Shown in pieces: positions 1-10,848 of a stretch of DNA of 64,000 nucleotides. Every line of letters begins with the position of its first letter. The stretch's first letter is position 1. The notes beneath the pieces are model-generated. The model worked only from the letters and a program-made list of their open reading frames with translations. It was not told the DNA's origin and did no database searches. Origin of the DNA: Mytilus californianus. Lineage: Eukaryota > Mollusca > Bivalvia > Mytilida > Mytilidae. The position numbers and the translations under genes were made by a program. The DNA lies in NCBI RefSeq assembly GCF_021869535.1, contig NW_026262668.1:136015635-136079634 (forward strand). The letters run 5' to 3'.

Positions 1-1030
1 TAGCTGATCTGACTTAACCCTTGACTTTTGTCTAACTTTTTGCTTAGCTGATCTGACTCACTTGAGTTTTGTCCAACTTTGTGCTTAGCTGATTTAACTT
101 ACTTGATCTGATTTACACCTTGACTTTTGTCTAACTTCATTCTTAGCTGATCTGACTTACTTGATCTGACTAACACCTTGACTTGTGTCTAACTTCTTGC
201 TTAACTGATCTGACTTACTTGATCCAACTTGCACATTGACTTTTGTCAAATGTCTTTCTTAGTTGATCTGATTCACATGTACAAACCTTGACTTCTTGCT
301 TAGCTGATTTAACTTACTTGATCTGACTTACACCTTGATTTTTGTCTAATATCTTGCTTAGTTGAACTGGCTTACTTGCTCTGCTTTACACCTTGACTTT
401 TGTCTAACATCTAGCTTAGTTGATCTGACTTACACCTTGACTTTTGTCCAACTTCTTGCTTAGCTGATCTGACTTACACCTAGACTTGTGTGTCTAACTC
501 TGTGTTAAGCTGATCTGACTTACACCTTGACTTTTGTCTAACATCTTGCTTAGTTGATCTGACTTACACCTTGACTTTTGTTCAACTTCTTGCTTAGCTG
601 ATCTGACTTACACCTTGACTTTTGTCTAACTTCTTACTTAGCTGATCTGACTTAAACCTTGACTTTTGTCTAACTTCTTGCTTAGTTGATCTGACTTACA
701 CCTTGACTTATGTCTAATGTCTTTCTATGCTGATCTGATTTACTTGGTCTGACTTACACCTTGACTTGTGTCTTACTTCTTGCTTAGCTGATCAGAATTA
801 CACCTTGACTTATGTCTAATGTCTTTCTTAACTGATCTGACTTACTTGATCTGACTTACACCTTGACTTGTGTCTAACTTTGTGCTTAGCTGAGCTTACT
901 TACACCTTGACCTATATCTAATGTCTTTCTTAGCTGATCTGACTTACTTTTGTCTAACTAGAATGTCTTTCTTAGCTGCTCTGACTTACTTTTGTCTAAC
1001 TAGAATGTCTTTCTAAGTTGATCTGATGAT
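1..1030. repeat. 44-bp minisatellite array
   Basis: Tandem array of an imperfect unit of about 44 bp containing CTGATCTGACTTACACC, TTGACTTTTGTCTAAC and TTCTTGCTTAG. The 44-bp period can be counted in the regular stretch around 540-700. Some units carry an extra TTGATCTGACTTAC, and copies decay toward 900-1030. The array is cut by the left window edge. No coding potential seen. Confidence 0.9.
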
Positions 1031-1890
1031 ATTATTACTTACACATTGAGATGGCTTCCATCCAAACAAATGTTCCTTGTTACTCCTCCTCGTTTTGGTT
1101 CTTTGTCTACACTAAGTGTTCTATAAACAATTTCTGCTTCTTTTTCTGTTGCTAATGGTACTGTTAAATCCCTAGAAAAGTCAACAAATGAAATTATTCT
1201 GATCACAGGTCAATAATATAAACTAAAGGCTCAACAAAATGATTCTGATTAAAGTCCAAGAATATAAACTAAAGGCTCCACAAAATGATTCTGATTAAAG
1301 TCCAAGAATATAAACTAAAGGCTCCACCATCACTTATTTATGAGTAATGCCAATAATAGCCATATATACGTCATCTATAACAAATATACAGAAAGACCAT
1401 TTTCAACCTGATAAAACCTAATTAAACTTGACAGAATACACAAATTTGATTTTCTGGGGGTGAGGGTCAGGAGGTTTTGAAAATGAATATCCTGGACTAT
1501 TAAAACTGAAAATAAATAAACTTGCCTAAGACAGGGATGAAAATGAATATTCTGCAACACAAAATGCAGGATATAATTGTGAACAAAAGTTAAATAAATT
1601 TTCACTGAAAAAAAATTAGCATGCATAGCAACAGCTGCAAAAGATCGAAAATGATAATCAAATCCACCAAAAATCTTCCTGGCACCCACCAGAATATCAA
1701 ATTGTCGTCCCTTAAAGCACTTTCAAAGGTAGTTATCATTCAAAATTGACATAGATGATGATTGTAACTGATACAATATATCATATGCAGTGGATAATAT
1801 TTGCTCCAAGGTTGTGAATTTTTTCTTCCGTTTAGAGTTAGGGTAACGAACTTCCAATCATCGAGGATATATATATTAAGATGATTAGAA
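1031..1890. other. intergenic stretch with a 46-bp triplet repeat
   Basis: No gene recognised. About 1197-1325 holds three copies of a 46-bp unit (TAAACTAAAGGCTC at 1219, 1265 and 1311). A 104-codon open frame on the minus strand (1375-1689) has no recognisable motif in AT-rich DNA, and I treat it as chance. Confidence 0.6.
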
Positions 1891-2089
1891 TAAAATGCTT
1901 CGCTGGGGCGCAGCTTGATACGACCGCAGAGGTCGAACCCTGAACAGTTGGGGCAAGTATGGACACAACATTCAAGCTTGATACAGCTCTGAATTTGGAT
2001 TGTTATTAAATATTTGACACAGCATAGGTTTCTGACACAGAAAGAATGTGGTCTAAGAACTTGAATTTTTTTAATTTACCTATTATGGT

Positions 2090-3018
2090 CCAATGTCCAA
2101 AATCAAAATACATGGTTAGATTCAGCATATCAAAGAACCCCATATATTTAATTTTTGTTAAAATCAAACAAAGTTTAATTTTGGACCCCAACTTGGACAT
2201 ACTTGAAAACTGGGCCCATAATCAAAAATCTAAACACATGTTTAGATTCAGCATATCAAAGAACCCCAAGAATTCAATTTTTGCTAAAATCAAACTAAGT
2301 TTAATTTTATTCCCATTGGACCTTAATGTAGACCAATTTAAAAAACGGGAATTAAAATTAAAAATCTAAATACACGGTCAGATTTGGAATATCAAAGAAC
2401 CCCAATAATTCAATTTTTGATGAAATCAAACAAAGTTTAATTTTGGACCCTTTTGACCTCAATATGAACCAATTTGATAGCGGGGCCCATAAATAAAAAA
2501 TCTAAATTCATGGTTAAATTCAGCATATCAAAGAACCCCATATATTCAATTTTTGTTGAAATCAAAAAAAGTTTAATTTTGGACCCCAACTTGGACCAAC
2601 TTGAAAACTGGGCCCATAATCAAAAATCTAAACACATGTTTAGATTCAGCATATCAAAGAACCCCAAGAATTCAATTTTTGTTAAAATCAAACTAAGTTT
2701 AATTTTGGACCCTTTGGACCTCAATGAAGACCAATTTAAAAAACGGGACCCAAATTAAAAATCTAAAAACACGGTTAGATTTGGCATATCAAAGAACCCC
2801 AATAATTCAATTTTTGATGAAATCAAACAAAGTTAAATTTGGACCCTTTTGACCTCAATATGAACCAATTTGATAGCGGGGCCCATAAATAAAAAATCTA
2901 AATTCATGGTTAAATTCAGCATATCAAAGAACCCCATATATTCAATTTTTGTTGAAATCAAAAACAGTTTAATTTTGGACCCCAACTTGGACCAACTTGA
3001 AAACTGGGCCCATAATCA
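2090..3018 (-). repeat. ~130-bp tandem array inside the outer element
   Basis: Direct repeats of a unit of about 130 bp with the landmarks TTCAGCATATCAAAGAACC, TTTAATTTTGGACCC and ACTGGGCCCATAATC. The short open frames here (such as 2046-2369 and 2474-2758) are by-products of these repeats; their translations repeat the same motif (FSISKNP) and have no other content. Confidence 0.85.
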
Positions 3019-3359
3019 ATAAAATGCTTCGCTGGGGCGCAGCTTGATACGACCGCAGAGGTCGAACCCTGAACAGTTGGGGCAAGTATGGACACAAAAT
3101 TCAAGCTTGATACAGCTATGACTTTGGATTGTCATTAAATATTTGACACAGCATAGGTTTCTGACACAGGATGAATGTGGTGTAAGAACTGGAAAAAATT
3201 TAATTTACCTATTATGGTGGAATATCCATAAACTAAATTGTTTGTTAATTTCAATATATCAAAGAATATGTAGAATTCAATGTTTGATGTAATGTAATAA
3301 AGTTGAAATTTGGACCGTTTTTGTTCAATGTGGACCAATTTGGTAACATGTATAAATAA

Positions 3360-3935
3360 TCAAAAATCTAAATACATGGGAGCCCATTTAAATACATCAT
3401 AAAGGTATTAAAATAGAAAGTGACATCATAGTCATGGCTAAAAATAAACAAAAATCCTTAATCAGCAACATTTAAAGTAATATCTAAAAATAAAATTCCT
3501 TTGTAACCATAAAAGCCCATTTAAATACATCATAAAGATATTAAAATAGAAAATGACATCATAGTCATGGCTAAACATAGCAAAAAACCCTTAATCAGCA
3601 TCATTTAACAGTAATATCTAAAAATGGAAATTACATCATAAAGGTATTAAAATAGAAAATGACATCATAGTCATGGCTAAAAATAAACAAAATCCTTAAT
3701 CAGCATCAGCAACATTTTATAGTAATATCTAAAAATAAAATTCCTTTGGAACCATAAAAGCCCATTTAAATACATCATAACAGATATTAAAATAGAAAAT
3801 GACATCATAGTCATGGCTAAACATAGCAAAAACCTTAATCAGCATCATTTAACAGTAATATCTAAAAATAAAAATTTCTTTGCAACCATAAAAGTAAAAT
3901 AGAAAATGACATCATAATCATAGCTAAAAATAAAC
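3360..3935. repeat. irregular tandem repeat inside the nested element
   Basis: Five imperfect copies of a block with GACATCATAGTCATGGCTAA followed by CCTTAATCAGCA and AGTAATATCTAAAAATA; spacing is irregular (about 100-150 bp). Confidence 0.8.
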
Positions 3936-4240
3936 AAAAATTTTTTTTATTGGCAAATTTTAAATGGAGTTTATTATACTAAAACAATAAATTTGCAACC
4001 ATAAACATGATAAAACCCCATTTAAACACATCATAAAAGTATTAAATAATTCAACTACATCATAAGGCTATAAAAATAGAAAATGACTTCATAGTCAAGG
4101 CTTAAGGTAAACAAAAAACCTTCATCAGCAAAATTTTATATTGGCAAATTTCCAATGAAGTTTATTACACTAAAATTGTTGGCAAATTTCCAATGCATTT
4201 ATTAACAATAAAGTTATTGGCAAATTTCCAATTTACATAA

Positions 4241-4305
4241 TTTAAAAGCAGTGTAGATGAGATATTTAAATGAGTTTGAATTACCAACCTTACACTGCTT
4301 TTAAA
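4241..4305. other. 15-bp perfect inverted repeat (stem-loop)
   Basis: TTTAAAAGCAGTGTA at 4241-4255 is the exact reverse complement of TACACTGCTTTTAAA at 4291-4305, with a 35-nt spacer. One arm (TTTAAAAGCAGTGTA) recurs near 11243-11257 in the outer element of the same family, so it is a family feature. Confidence 0.85.
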
Positions 4306-4649
4306 TAATGTTCTTTACTCAATTATTTGTCTATTAAAATGGAAACCCTTGTTTTTTAACCTTTTTTCCCCTTATTCCTTAAACATTAGAGCCATAACCA
4401 CCACCCCCCCCCCAAAGCCAATTATTACATTCCAATGTAACCTAAATTTCCAATATACATAATTTTAAATTTCAATTCCTCATGATATATAACCGTATCA
4501 TTATTATTTTCTTTCATATATAAATCTGAAACAACCATCTTTAAATGGAAAATTTTAAAGAAAAAAAAATGAAAAAAAAAAATCCTACCTCCCACACATT
4601 TTTTCAACCCCCTTTTGATTCATCATCCCCCACCTCAATCACAACCTTC

Positions 4650-5500
4650 AATTTGTGGTATGGTACATTGCAATACAATTTCACAGAGATCCATACACTT
4701 GAACACAAGTTTTTGTTGCAAACTAAAAAAATCCTTATTTTTGACCAATATTTGGCCCCTTATTCATAAATGTTTGAGCAATTAACCCCAAAACTCAATT
4801 CCTACTTTCTCTTCGTGATAAAAAAATAACTAACTTAAAATGTAGATTTTAAACCAAAAAAAAATGAAAAAAAAAATTACCCCTTTTTTGACCCCGCCCC
4901 CCTTATGATTCATCACCCCCACCCCCCTTTCCCCCCAAACCAAGCTCAATAACAGCCTTGCCTTTGTGGTATGGTACCTTGTAATACAATTTTAGAGAGA
5001 TCCATACACTTGAACACAAGTTATTGTCTAGAAACTAAAAAATGCTTATTTTAAACCCCTTTTTAGGCCCCTTATTACTAAACGTTTTGGGCAATTACCA
5101 CAACACTCAATTCCAGCTTTCCCTTTGTGAAATGGAACCTTGTAGTAAAATTTCAGAAAGATCCATACACTTACACACAAGTTATTGTCATGAAACTAGA
5201 AAAATGCTTGTTTTTTGCCCCCTTTTGGCCCCTTATTCCTAAAATTTTGAGGCAATTAACCCCAAAATCAATCCCAGCATTGACCCTTTGTGATATGGAA
5301 TCTTGTGGTACAATGTCAAAGAGATCCATATGCTAACACACAAGTTATGTCTGGAAGTTACAAAAATGCTTATTTTTGGCCCCTTTTTGGCCCCTAATTC
5401 CTTAACTGTTGGTACCATAACCCCCAAAATCAATCCCAACCTTCCTATTGTGGTATTGAACCTTATGGTAAAATTTCATAGAGATCCATTCACTTAAACT
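4650..5500 (-). repeat. ~160-bp tandem repeats of the element family
   Basis: About 4-5 copies of a unit near 160 bp with GAGATCCATACACTT, TTTTTGGCCCCTTATTCC and CCCCAAAATCAATCCCA. Landmark starts near 4999, 5160, 5323 and 5482 give the period. The same unit occurs inverted at 27790-28340. The length matches the ~160-bp core repeat known from bivalve pearl-like elements (family knowledge; not aligned). Confidence 0.85.
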
Positions 5501-5531
5501 AAAGTTAGAGTGCGAAAACCATTGTGTATTC

Positions 5532-5606
5532 GGACGACGACGACGACGACGACGACGCCAACGTCATACCAATATACGACCTCAAAATTTTTTTGCAGTC
5601 GTATAA
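5532..5606. repeat. GACGAC microsatellite and head hairpin of the nested element
   Basis: A (GAC)n run is followed by GCCAACGTCATACCAATATA and a hairpin whose arms are ATACGAC and GTCGTAT around an A/T-rich loop. Equivalent segments occur at 11295-11384 and, inverted, at 27654-27765. Confidence 0.85.
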
Positions 5607-7370
5607 AAATCTAAACACATGTTTAGATTCAGCATATCAAAGAACCCCAAGAATTCAATTTTTGTTAAAATCAAACTAAGTTTAATTTTGGACCCTTTGG
5701 ACCTCAATGAAGACCAATTTAAAAAACAGGACCCAAATTAAAAATCTAAAAACACGGTTAGATTTGGCATATCAAAGAACCCCAATAATTTAATTTTTGA
5801 TGAAATCAAACAAAGTTTAATTTGGACCCTTTTGACCTCAATATGAACCAATTTGATAGCGGGGCCTACAAATAAAAAATCTAAATACATGGTTAGATTC
5901 AGCATATCAAAGAACCTCATATATTCAATTTTTGTTGAAATCAAACAAAGTTTAATTTTGGACCCCAATTTGGACCAACTTGAAAACTGGGCCCATAATC
6001 AAAAATCTAAATACATGTTTAGATTCAGCATATCAAAGAATCCCATATATTCAATTTTTGTTGAAATCAAACAAAGTTTAAATACTGGACCCTATCTTGG
6101 ACCAACTTGAAAACTAGGCCCATAATCAAAAATCTAAACACATGTATAGATTCAGCATATCAAAGAACCCCAAGAATTCAATTTTTGTTAACATCAAACT
6201 AAGTTTAATTTTGGACCCTTTGGACCTTAATGTAGACCAATTTAAAAAACAGGACCCAAAATTAAAAATCTAAATACACGGTTAGATTTGGAATATCAAA
6301 GAACCCCAATAATTCAATTTTAGATGAAATCAAACAAAGTTTAATTTTGGACCCTTTTGACCTCAATATGAACCAATTTGATAACGGGGTCCACAAATAA
6401 AAAATCTAAATACATGGTTAGATTCAGCATATCAAAGAACCCCAATAATTCAATTTTTGATGAAATCAAACAAAGTTTAATTTTGGACCCTTTTGACCTC
6501 AATATGAACCAATTTGATAGCGGGGCCTACAAATAAAAAATCTAAATACATGGTTAGATTCAGCATATCAAAGAACCTCATATATTCAATTTTTGTTGAA
6601 ATCAAACAAAGTTTAATTTTGGACCCCAATTTGGACCAACTTGAAAACTGGGCCCATAATCAAAAATCTAAATACATGTTTAGATTCAGCATATCAAAGA
6701 ACCCCATATATTCAATTTTTGTTGAAATCAAACAAAGTTTAAATACTGGACCCTATCTTGGACCAACTTGAAAACTGGGCCCATAATCAAAAATCTAAAC
6801 ACATGTTTAGATTCAGCATATCAAAGAACCCCAAGAATTCAATTTTTGTTAACATCAAACTAAGTTTAATTTTGGACCCTTTGGACCTTAATGTAGACCA
6901 ATTTAAAAAACAGGACCCAAAATTAAAAATCTAAATACACGGTTAGATTTGGAATATCAAAGAACCCCAATAATTCAATTTTAGATGAAATCAAACAAAG
7001 TTTAATTTTGGACCCTTTTGACCTCAATATGAACCAATTTGATAACGGGGTCCACAAATAAAAAATCTAAATACATGGTTAGATTCAGCATATCAAAGAA
7101 CCCCATACATTCAATTTTTGTTGAAATCAAACAAAGTTTAATTTTGGACCCCAATTTGGACCAACTTGAAAACTGGGCCAAAAATCAAAAATCTAAATAC
7201 ATGTTTAGATTCAGCATATCAAAGAACCTCATATATTCAATTTTTGCTAAAATCAAACAAAGTTTAATTTTGGACCCTTTGGACCTTAATGTAGACCAAT
7301 TTGAAAACTGGACCCAAAATTAAAAATCTAAATACACTGTTAGATTCGGCATAACAAATAAATAAATGTG
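5607..7370 (-). repeat. ~130-bp tandem array with 661-bp higher-order duplication
   Basis: Continuation of the outer element's array after the 3020-5606 insertion. Units of about 130 bp carry CAGCATATCAAAGAACC. Two blocks 661 bp apart (5853-6400 and 6514-7061) are almost identical, including identical 85-codon open frames at 5853 and 6514. These frames are repeat artefacts. Confidence 0.85.
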
Positions 7371-7398
7371 ATCAAAGATTTTACAAATCTAATGCGCC

Positions 7399-7403
7399 AT
7401 ACT
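7399..7403. repeat. left target-site duplication ATACT
   Basis: ATACT lies directly before the left TIR (7404) and is repeated at 10849-10853 directly after the right TIR. The two flanks joined give GCGCC-ATACT-GTGCAATT, which matches the reverse complement of the 35-bp unit at 28541-28750 (GCGCAATACTGTGCAATT), confirming an insertion into such a unit. Confidence 0.85.
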
Positions 7404-7490
7404 CATGGGTAGTAACCTCGTCATATCGAGAAGCGTTTAGTACAGTGATTTTGTCATAGTTTGGTTAAGATGAACATGGTTGTGTTAAGT
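7404..7490 (+). repeat. left terminal inverted repeat
   Basis: Pairs with 10762-10848; 83 of 87 positions agree. Three of the four mismatches are clustered around 7429-7432. Confidence 0.9.
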
Positions 7491-8023
7491 GTTTTTGATG
7501 ACAAACAGTGTCAAAATATAAACATTCGAATAGTTTGTAAAAGGAACTAATGACAACAAATTCAAGCTGGTAAGTATCTTTGTATATAGCTAATATGTTA
7601 GTACATCAAAATTTGTATCATATAGTTATTAATTTGACACAGAATAATGCTTGCGTATGTCAACATTTAAAAGTTGTGATTCGTTTCAAATGCATAAAGA
7701 AAAGTGGTTTGCTTACTGTCTGCTACATCACATATTTTGTTATGATATAAAACTGCCGTCAATTTTCCCGAAAAACAGCCCCTAGTGCACACAATTTGAG
7801 ATTGCAGAATATTTGGTGTCATGGTTTGGTTCATTCGTGTCATGGTTTATTTCATGTTAAACATGGTTCAGTTATGTGATTCTATTCGTGAATGAAGGAC
7901 GAGTAACGATCAAAATAAACAGACATTATATATATTGAAATACACTTTTTTAAATCGTTTTATTTGAAATACAAAAGGACATATATACGTACATTCAATG
8001 TAGTATTATATATATTAAGTACA

Positions 8024-8200
8024 TGCGGTCTGATTGCCAATTAGATAACTATCCACCCGAGACCAAAATGACGTAGATGTAAGCAACTATTTGTCGTCGT
8101 ACGGCCTTCAACAATGAACAAAATTCATACCTTTTAGCATGCTATAAAAGGCTCCAACAAAATTATATGTAAATAAAATGTAAATGAGAAAACCAATGTA
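8024..8200 (+). repeat. dispersed mussel-type short repeat, degenerate copy
   Basis: Shares CGGCCTTCAACAATGAACAAA, ATTGCCAATTAGATAACTAT and GCTATAAAAGGCTCC with copies at 16864-17165, 18452-19038 and 33541-33765. No coding frame. Confidence 0.75.
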
Positions 8201-8784
8201 TTATACAATATTACAAAAACATAATCATTTTTATTCGTTCGTAATAATAATTGATAAAAGTGGACATTAAATCGGCTTCATTCTAATTCGGAATTGTGAT
8301 TTTTCATATATTTAAATTCTGAACTTGTGTGTATTTTTTTTTTTATTTTAATTTTACTAATAGTTTATAAAACAAATAAGTTTTAACTGTTGTCCATGTC
8401 ACGCGTTAACATTTTGTTTCGTGGATAGTTGAAGACTTATTGTGTCCTCTTGATATTGTTTGGTTAGTTTTGTAGTAGGGAAACTAACCCCACATCTCCT
8501 TTTATTCATCATAGACTGGTTCAAAATAAAACAACAGATATATAGTTTAGTAGAAAAAAAGTAGAACAAAAATTACTTTTTGACTAGCTGATACGTTTTG
8601 CGACTTGAAGTAGACGTTTTTACAAATTTTACAAGTGATGCCGCTCACGATATCATCGACAGAGTCAATCATGGACATACGTAGAAAATAATCTATTTGA
8701 AACAGAAGCAGCGCTTTCTGTTTTTGTAATTATTATCTCAAAAGTTAGTTTAAAAGAGCAGTGTCTATTTAAATTATAAAAGCA

Positions 8785-9362
8785 AAATAACAAAAATGCG
8801 AGACTTCGAGGAAAATTCTAAACGGAAAGTCCCTAATCAAATGGCAAAATCAAAAACTGAAACACATCAAACGAATGGATAACAACTGTTATATTCCTAA
8901 CTTGGTACAGACATTTTTTTCTGTAGAAAATGGTGAATTAAACCTGGTTTTATAGCCAGCTTAACCTCTCACATGTATGACAGTCGCATAAAATTCCATT
9001 ATATTGACAACGATGTGTGAACAAAACAAACAGACATAATAGGTAAAAATGTCAACAAATAAGGGTACAGCAGGCAACATTGTGTTATCATCTTAATCAC
9101 TATAAAAACAAAACAAATATTTCAACAAAGAAAAACAAAAAGGCATATAGACAAAGCACATAAGCAAAAACGAAAGACAAAAATACAAAAATTTATCATA
9201 GCAAATTAACACAATGACGGGGTGTATAAGTGCCGAGCCACGTCAAATGGATTGGGCCAAAAATAGACTAAACAGTTAAAGTAATAATTTACAAAGATAA
9301 ATAAAAGAGTACCATAACACTTCATTAAGATGACAAACAACGTCAGAACTTAGAATCCTTAC
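8785..9362 (-). mobile_element. probable 3' non-coding tail of the decayed retroelement
   Basis: Lies directly 3' of the reverse-transcriptase remnant on the minus strand. The text (for example CGGAAAGTCCCTAATCAAATG and CATCAAACGAATGGATAACA) resembles a widely repeated bivalve sequence that I associate with this retroelement class from memory only. No open frame seen. Confidence 0.45.
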
Positions 9363-10141
9363 TTAAAGACCATCGTTTATTATTTGTGAAGTTGAAAAGG
9401 AATATTTACCCACAACTAAAGGTCTTCCGATGAACTTTTTTGGAAAAAGGAAGAGACGTTCTTTGACATACCACTGGTTCATCAACTTTCTGCTCAGACA
9501 CTGGTGACGGTTTACAAAGTCTGAGTAGCATCTGCAAGCTCTTGAATATCGAATGAGTTGGGAAATGTATATCCCATATGTAGGAGAAGTTGGTATATTG
9601 CTACTAAGATTGGAGAAACTGAGAATTTTAAAATTAAAATCGTCTCGTTTGTCATAGATTCTGATACTAAGATGACCGCTCATGTTAAACTCGAGGTATA
9701 AGTCTAAAAATGAGGCAGAGGAAGCCGTGTCTGTTGTTCCTTTAATTTCTAGTTCTGGGGGATATATTAATGGAATTCAACCAGAAAAGTCAGGATTGTT
9801 ATTGGAAAGAACGATATATATGAATGTGAAATTAAATTATCTGGCTTTTTTGGTCTTCTTTTTTTTTACAAATGTCTGAAGGAACTCCGACTAATATGAA
9901 GATAAGAAGAGGTTGCTGCCGCACAGTTCGCTCCCATAGAAATACCGACAATTTAGTGAAAAAGTCTACCTCCAAATTCAACAAATATTTTGTCAATAAG
10001 AAACTCCATCATACTGGTCACTTATTCCTCTGTGTAGCATGTTTTATTTGTTTGTTCACTATTAACAAAATATGCCGTATGGTATCCAAAAGTAATAAAT
10101 GTATAGCGTGTGCTACCATTTTTATTTTGAAAAGCAATGTA
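9363..10141 (-). pseudogene. decayed reverse transcriptase (retroelement remnant)
   Basis: Minus-strand reading shows RT landmarks in the right order: KNGSTRYTF near 10136-10100, then MMEFLIDKIFVEFGGRLF starting at 10012, a stop, IVGISMGANCA (RT motif 4, normally GIPMGTNCAP) with its ATG at 9937, then after a frameshift VLSNNNPDFSG at 9812, a stop, IPLIYPPELEIKGTTDTA, and the C-terminal block YDKRDDFNF...SNIPTSPTYGIYISQLIRY ending at 9363. The Y-x-D-D catalytic box expected just before VLS is lost (the codons read H-I-Y-I). Motif 4 to VLS spans 125 nt and the reading frame changes between them. The gene is clearly dead. I recall the YDKRDDFNF/YISQLIRY family from RT-bearing repeats of molluscs and lancelets; its class (possibly Penelope-related) is not settled. 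Confidence 0.75.
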
Positions 10142-10761
10142 GATTTAAATTATTTCTTTTAGACGATTATTCAATTACACATAGGGAATGGTGATACACA
10201 GGGTTGAAAAATTAAACGTTTTAATAGAACTAATTTCTGAGAAATATCAAGATTTACATTTATTCAGAAGTTCTTTAAGAGTTTTTTTTTAAATCCATAT
10301 ATGGTTAATACCACTACGCGAGTAAACAGTTTCACGGTATTTCTGAAAACTCTCTTTCATTGCGGAAAGAATCTTTGTCAATCTAATCTGCCTATTAACG
10401 CATATAATTTTGGTTTAAAAGGCTTTTTTTCTTCTTAGTCAGTTGGTAAATTGTGTAACTTCGTTTAATTACAAGTGTTTTTAAACAAACTATCAATATT
10501 GAGCTGAAACACGTATATATTAACTTGGATCTAAACCATGACAAACTTGATCAAAACCATGACGAATTTCTAGACACTTAACCGAACCATGTCATAACTT
10601 AACCAAACCATAGCAATTTCGATAGTTTGCCTATTCTGCGTTAGTTTCTTGAAAACAACAATTCCAATGTAGATCGTTTGACTAACAATGCAAATTAAAA
10701 CATCTTATTTGCTTTTTATTTGCTCGTTTGAATAGAACTGAGGCAATCGTTCGGGGAAGTA

Positions 10762-10848
10762 ACTTAACACAACCATGTTCATCTTAACCAAACTATGACA
10801 AAATCACTGTACTAAACGCCACCCGATATGACGAGGTTACTACCCGTG
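10762..10848 (-). repeat. right terminal inverted repeat
   Basis: Reverse complement of 7404-7490 (four mismatches), ending in GTG, followed by the ATACT duplication at 10849-10853. Confidence 0.9.

Larger units (their letters stand above)
3020..5606 (-). mobile_element. second Helentron-like element nested in the outer one
   Basis: Tail at 3020 (TAAAATGCTTCGCTGG, near-identical to 1891-2060) and head at 5606 (GTCGTATAA), about 2.59 kb. Left flank ends CATAATCAA and right flank begins AAATCTAAACAC. Joined, they restore the canonical array text CATAATC-AAAAATCTAAAC, so the insertion lies in an A run (T|T on the element strand) with no added duplication. Internal order from the tail: tail block, ~130-bp irregular repeats (3360-3920), A/T-rich linker with a long hairpin (4241-4305), ~160-bp repeats (4650-5500), GACGAC microsatellite (about 5532-5556), head hairpin. 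The same order appears in the opposite orientation at 27654-30268. Confidence 0.8.
7404..10848. mobile_element. DNA transposon with 87-bp terminal inverted repeats
   Basis: Left TIR 7404-7490 begins CATGGGTAGTAACCTCG; right TIR 10762-10848 ends CGAGGTTACTACCCGTG. They match over 87 bp with four mismatches. The element is flanked by ATACT on both sides (5-bp duplication). Sub-terminal motifs related to the TIR interior (GTCATGGTTTGGTT and ACATGGTT) recur at about 7818-7873 and, inverted, at about 10553-10612, as expected of transposase-binding clusters (inference). No transposase frame is visible. Inside are a short dispersed repeat (8024-8200) and a decayed reverse-transcriptase gene (9363-10141, minus). 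Superfamily unresolved. Confidence 0.82.

Noticed and set aside
4545-5497. Small open frames in the ~160-bp repeats as genes
   Set aside because: All are shadows of the tandem units and recur inverted in the other copy of the element.
9872-10162. 96-codon plus-strand frame as a gene
   Set aside because: It is antisense to the reverse-transcriptase remnant, whose motifs read clearly on the minus strand.
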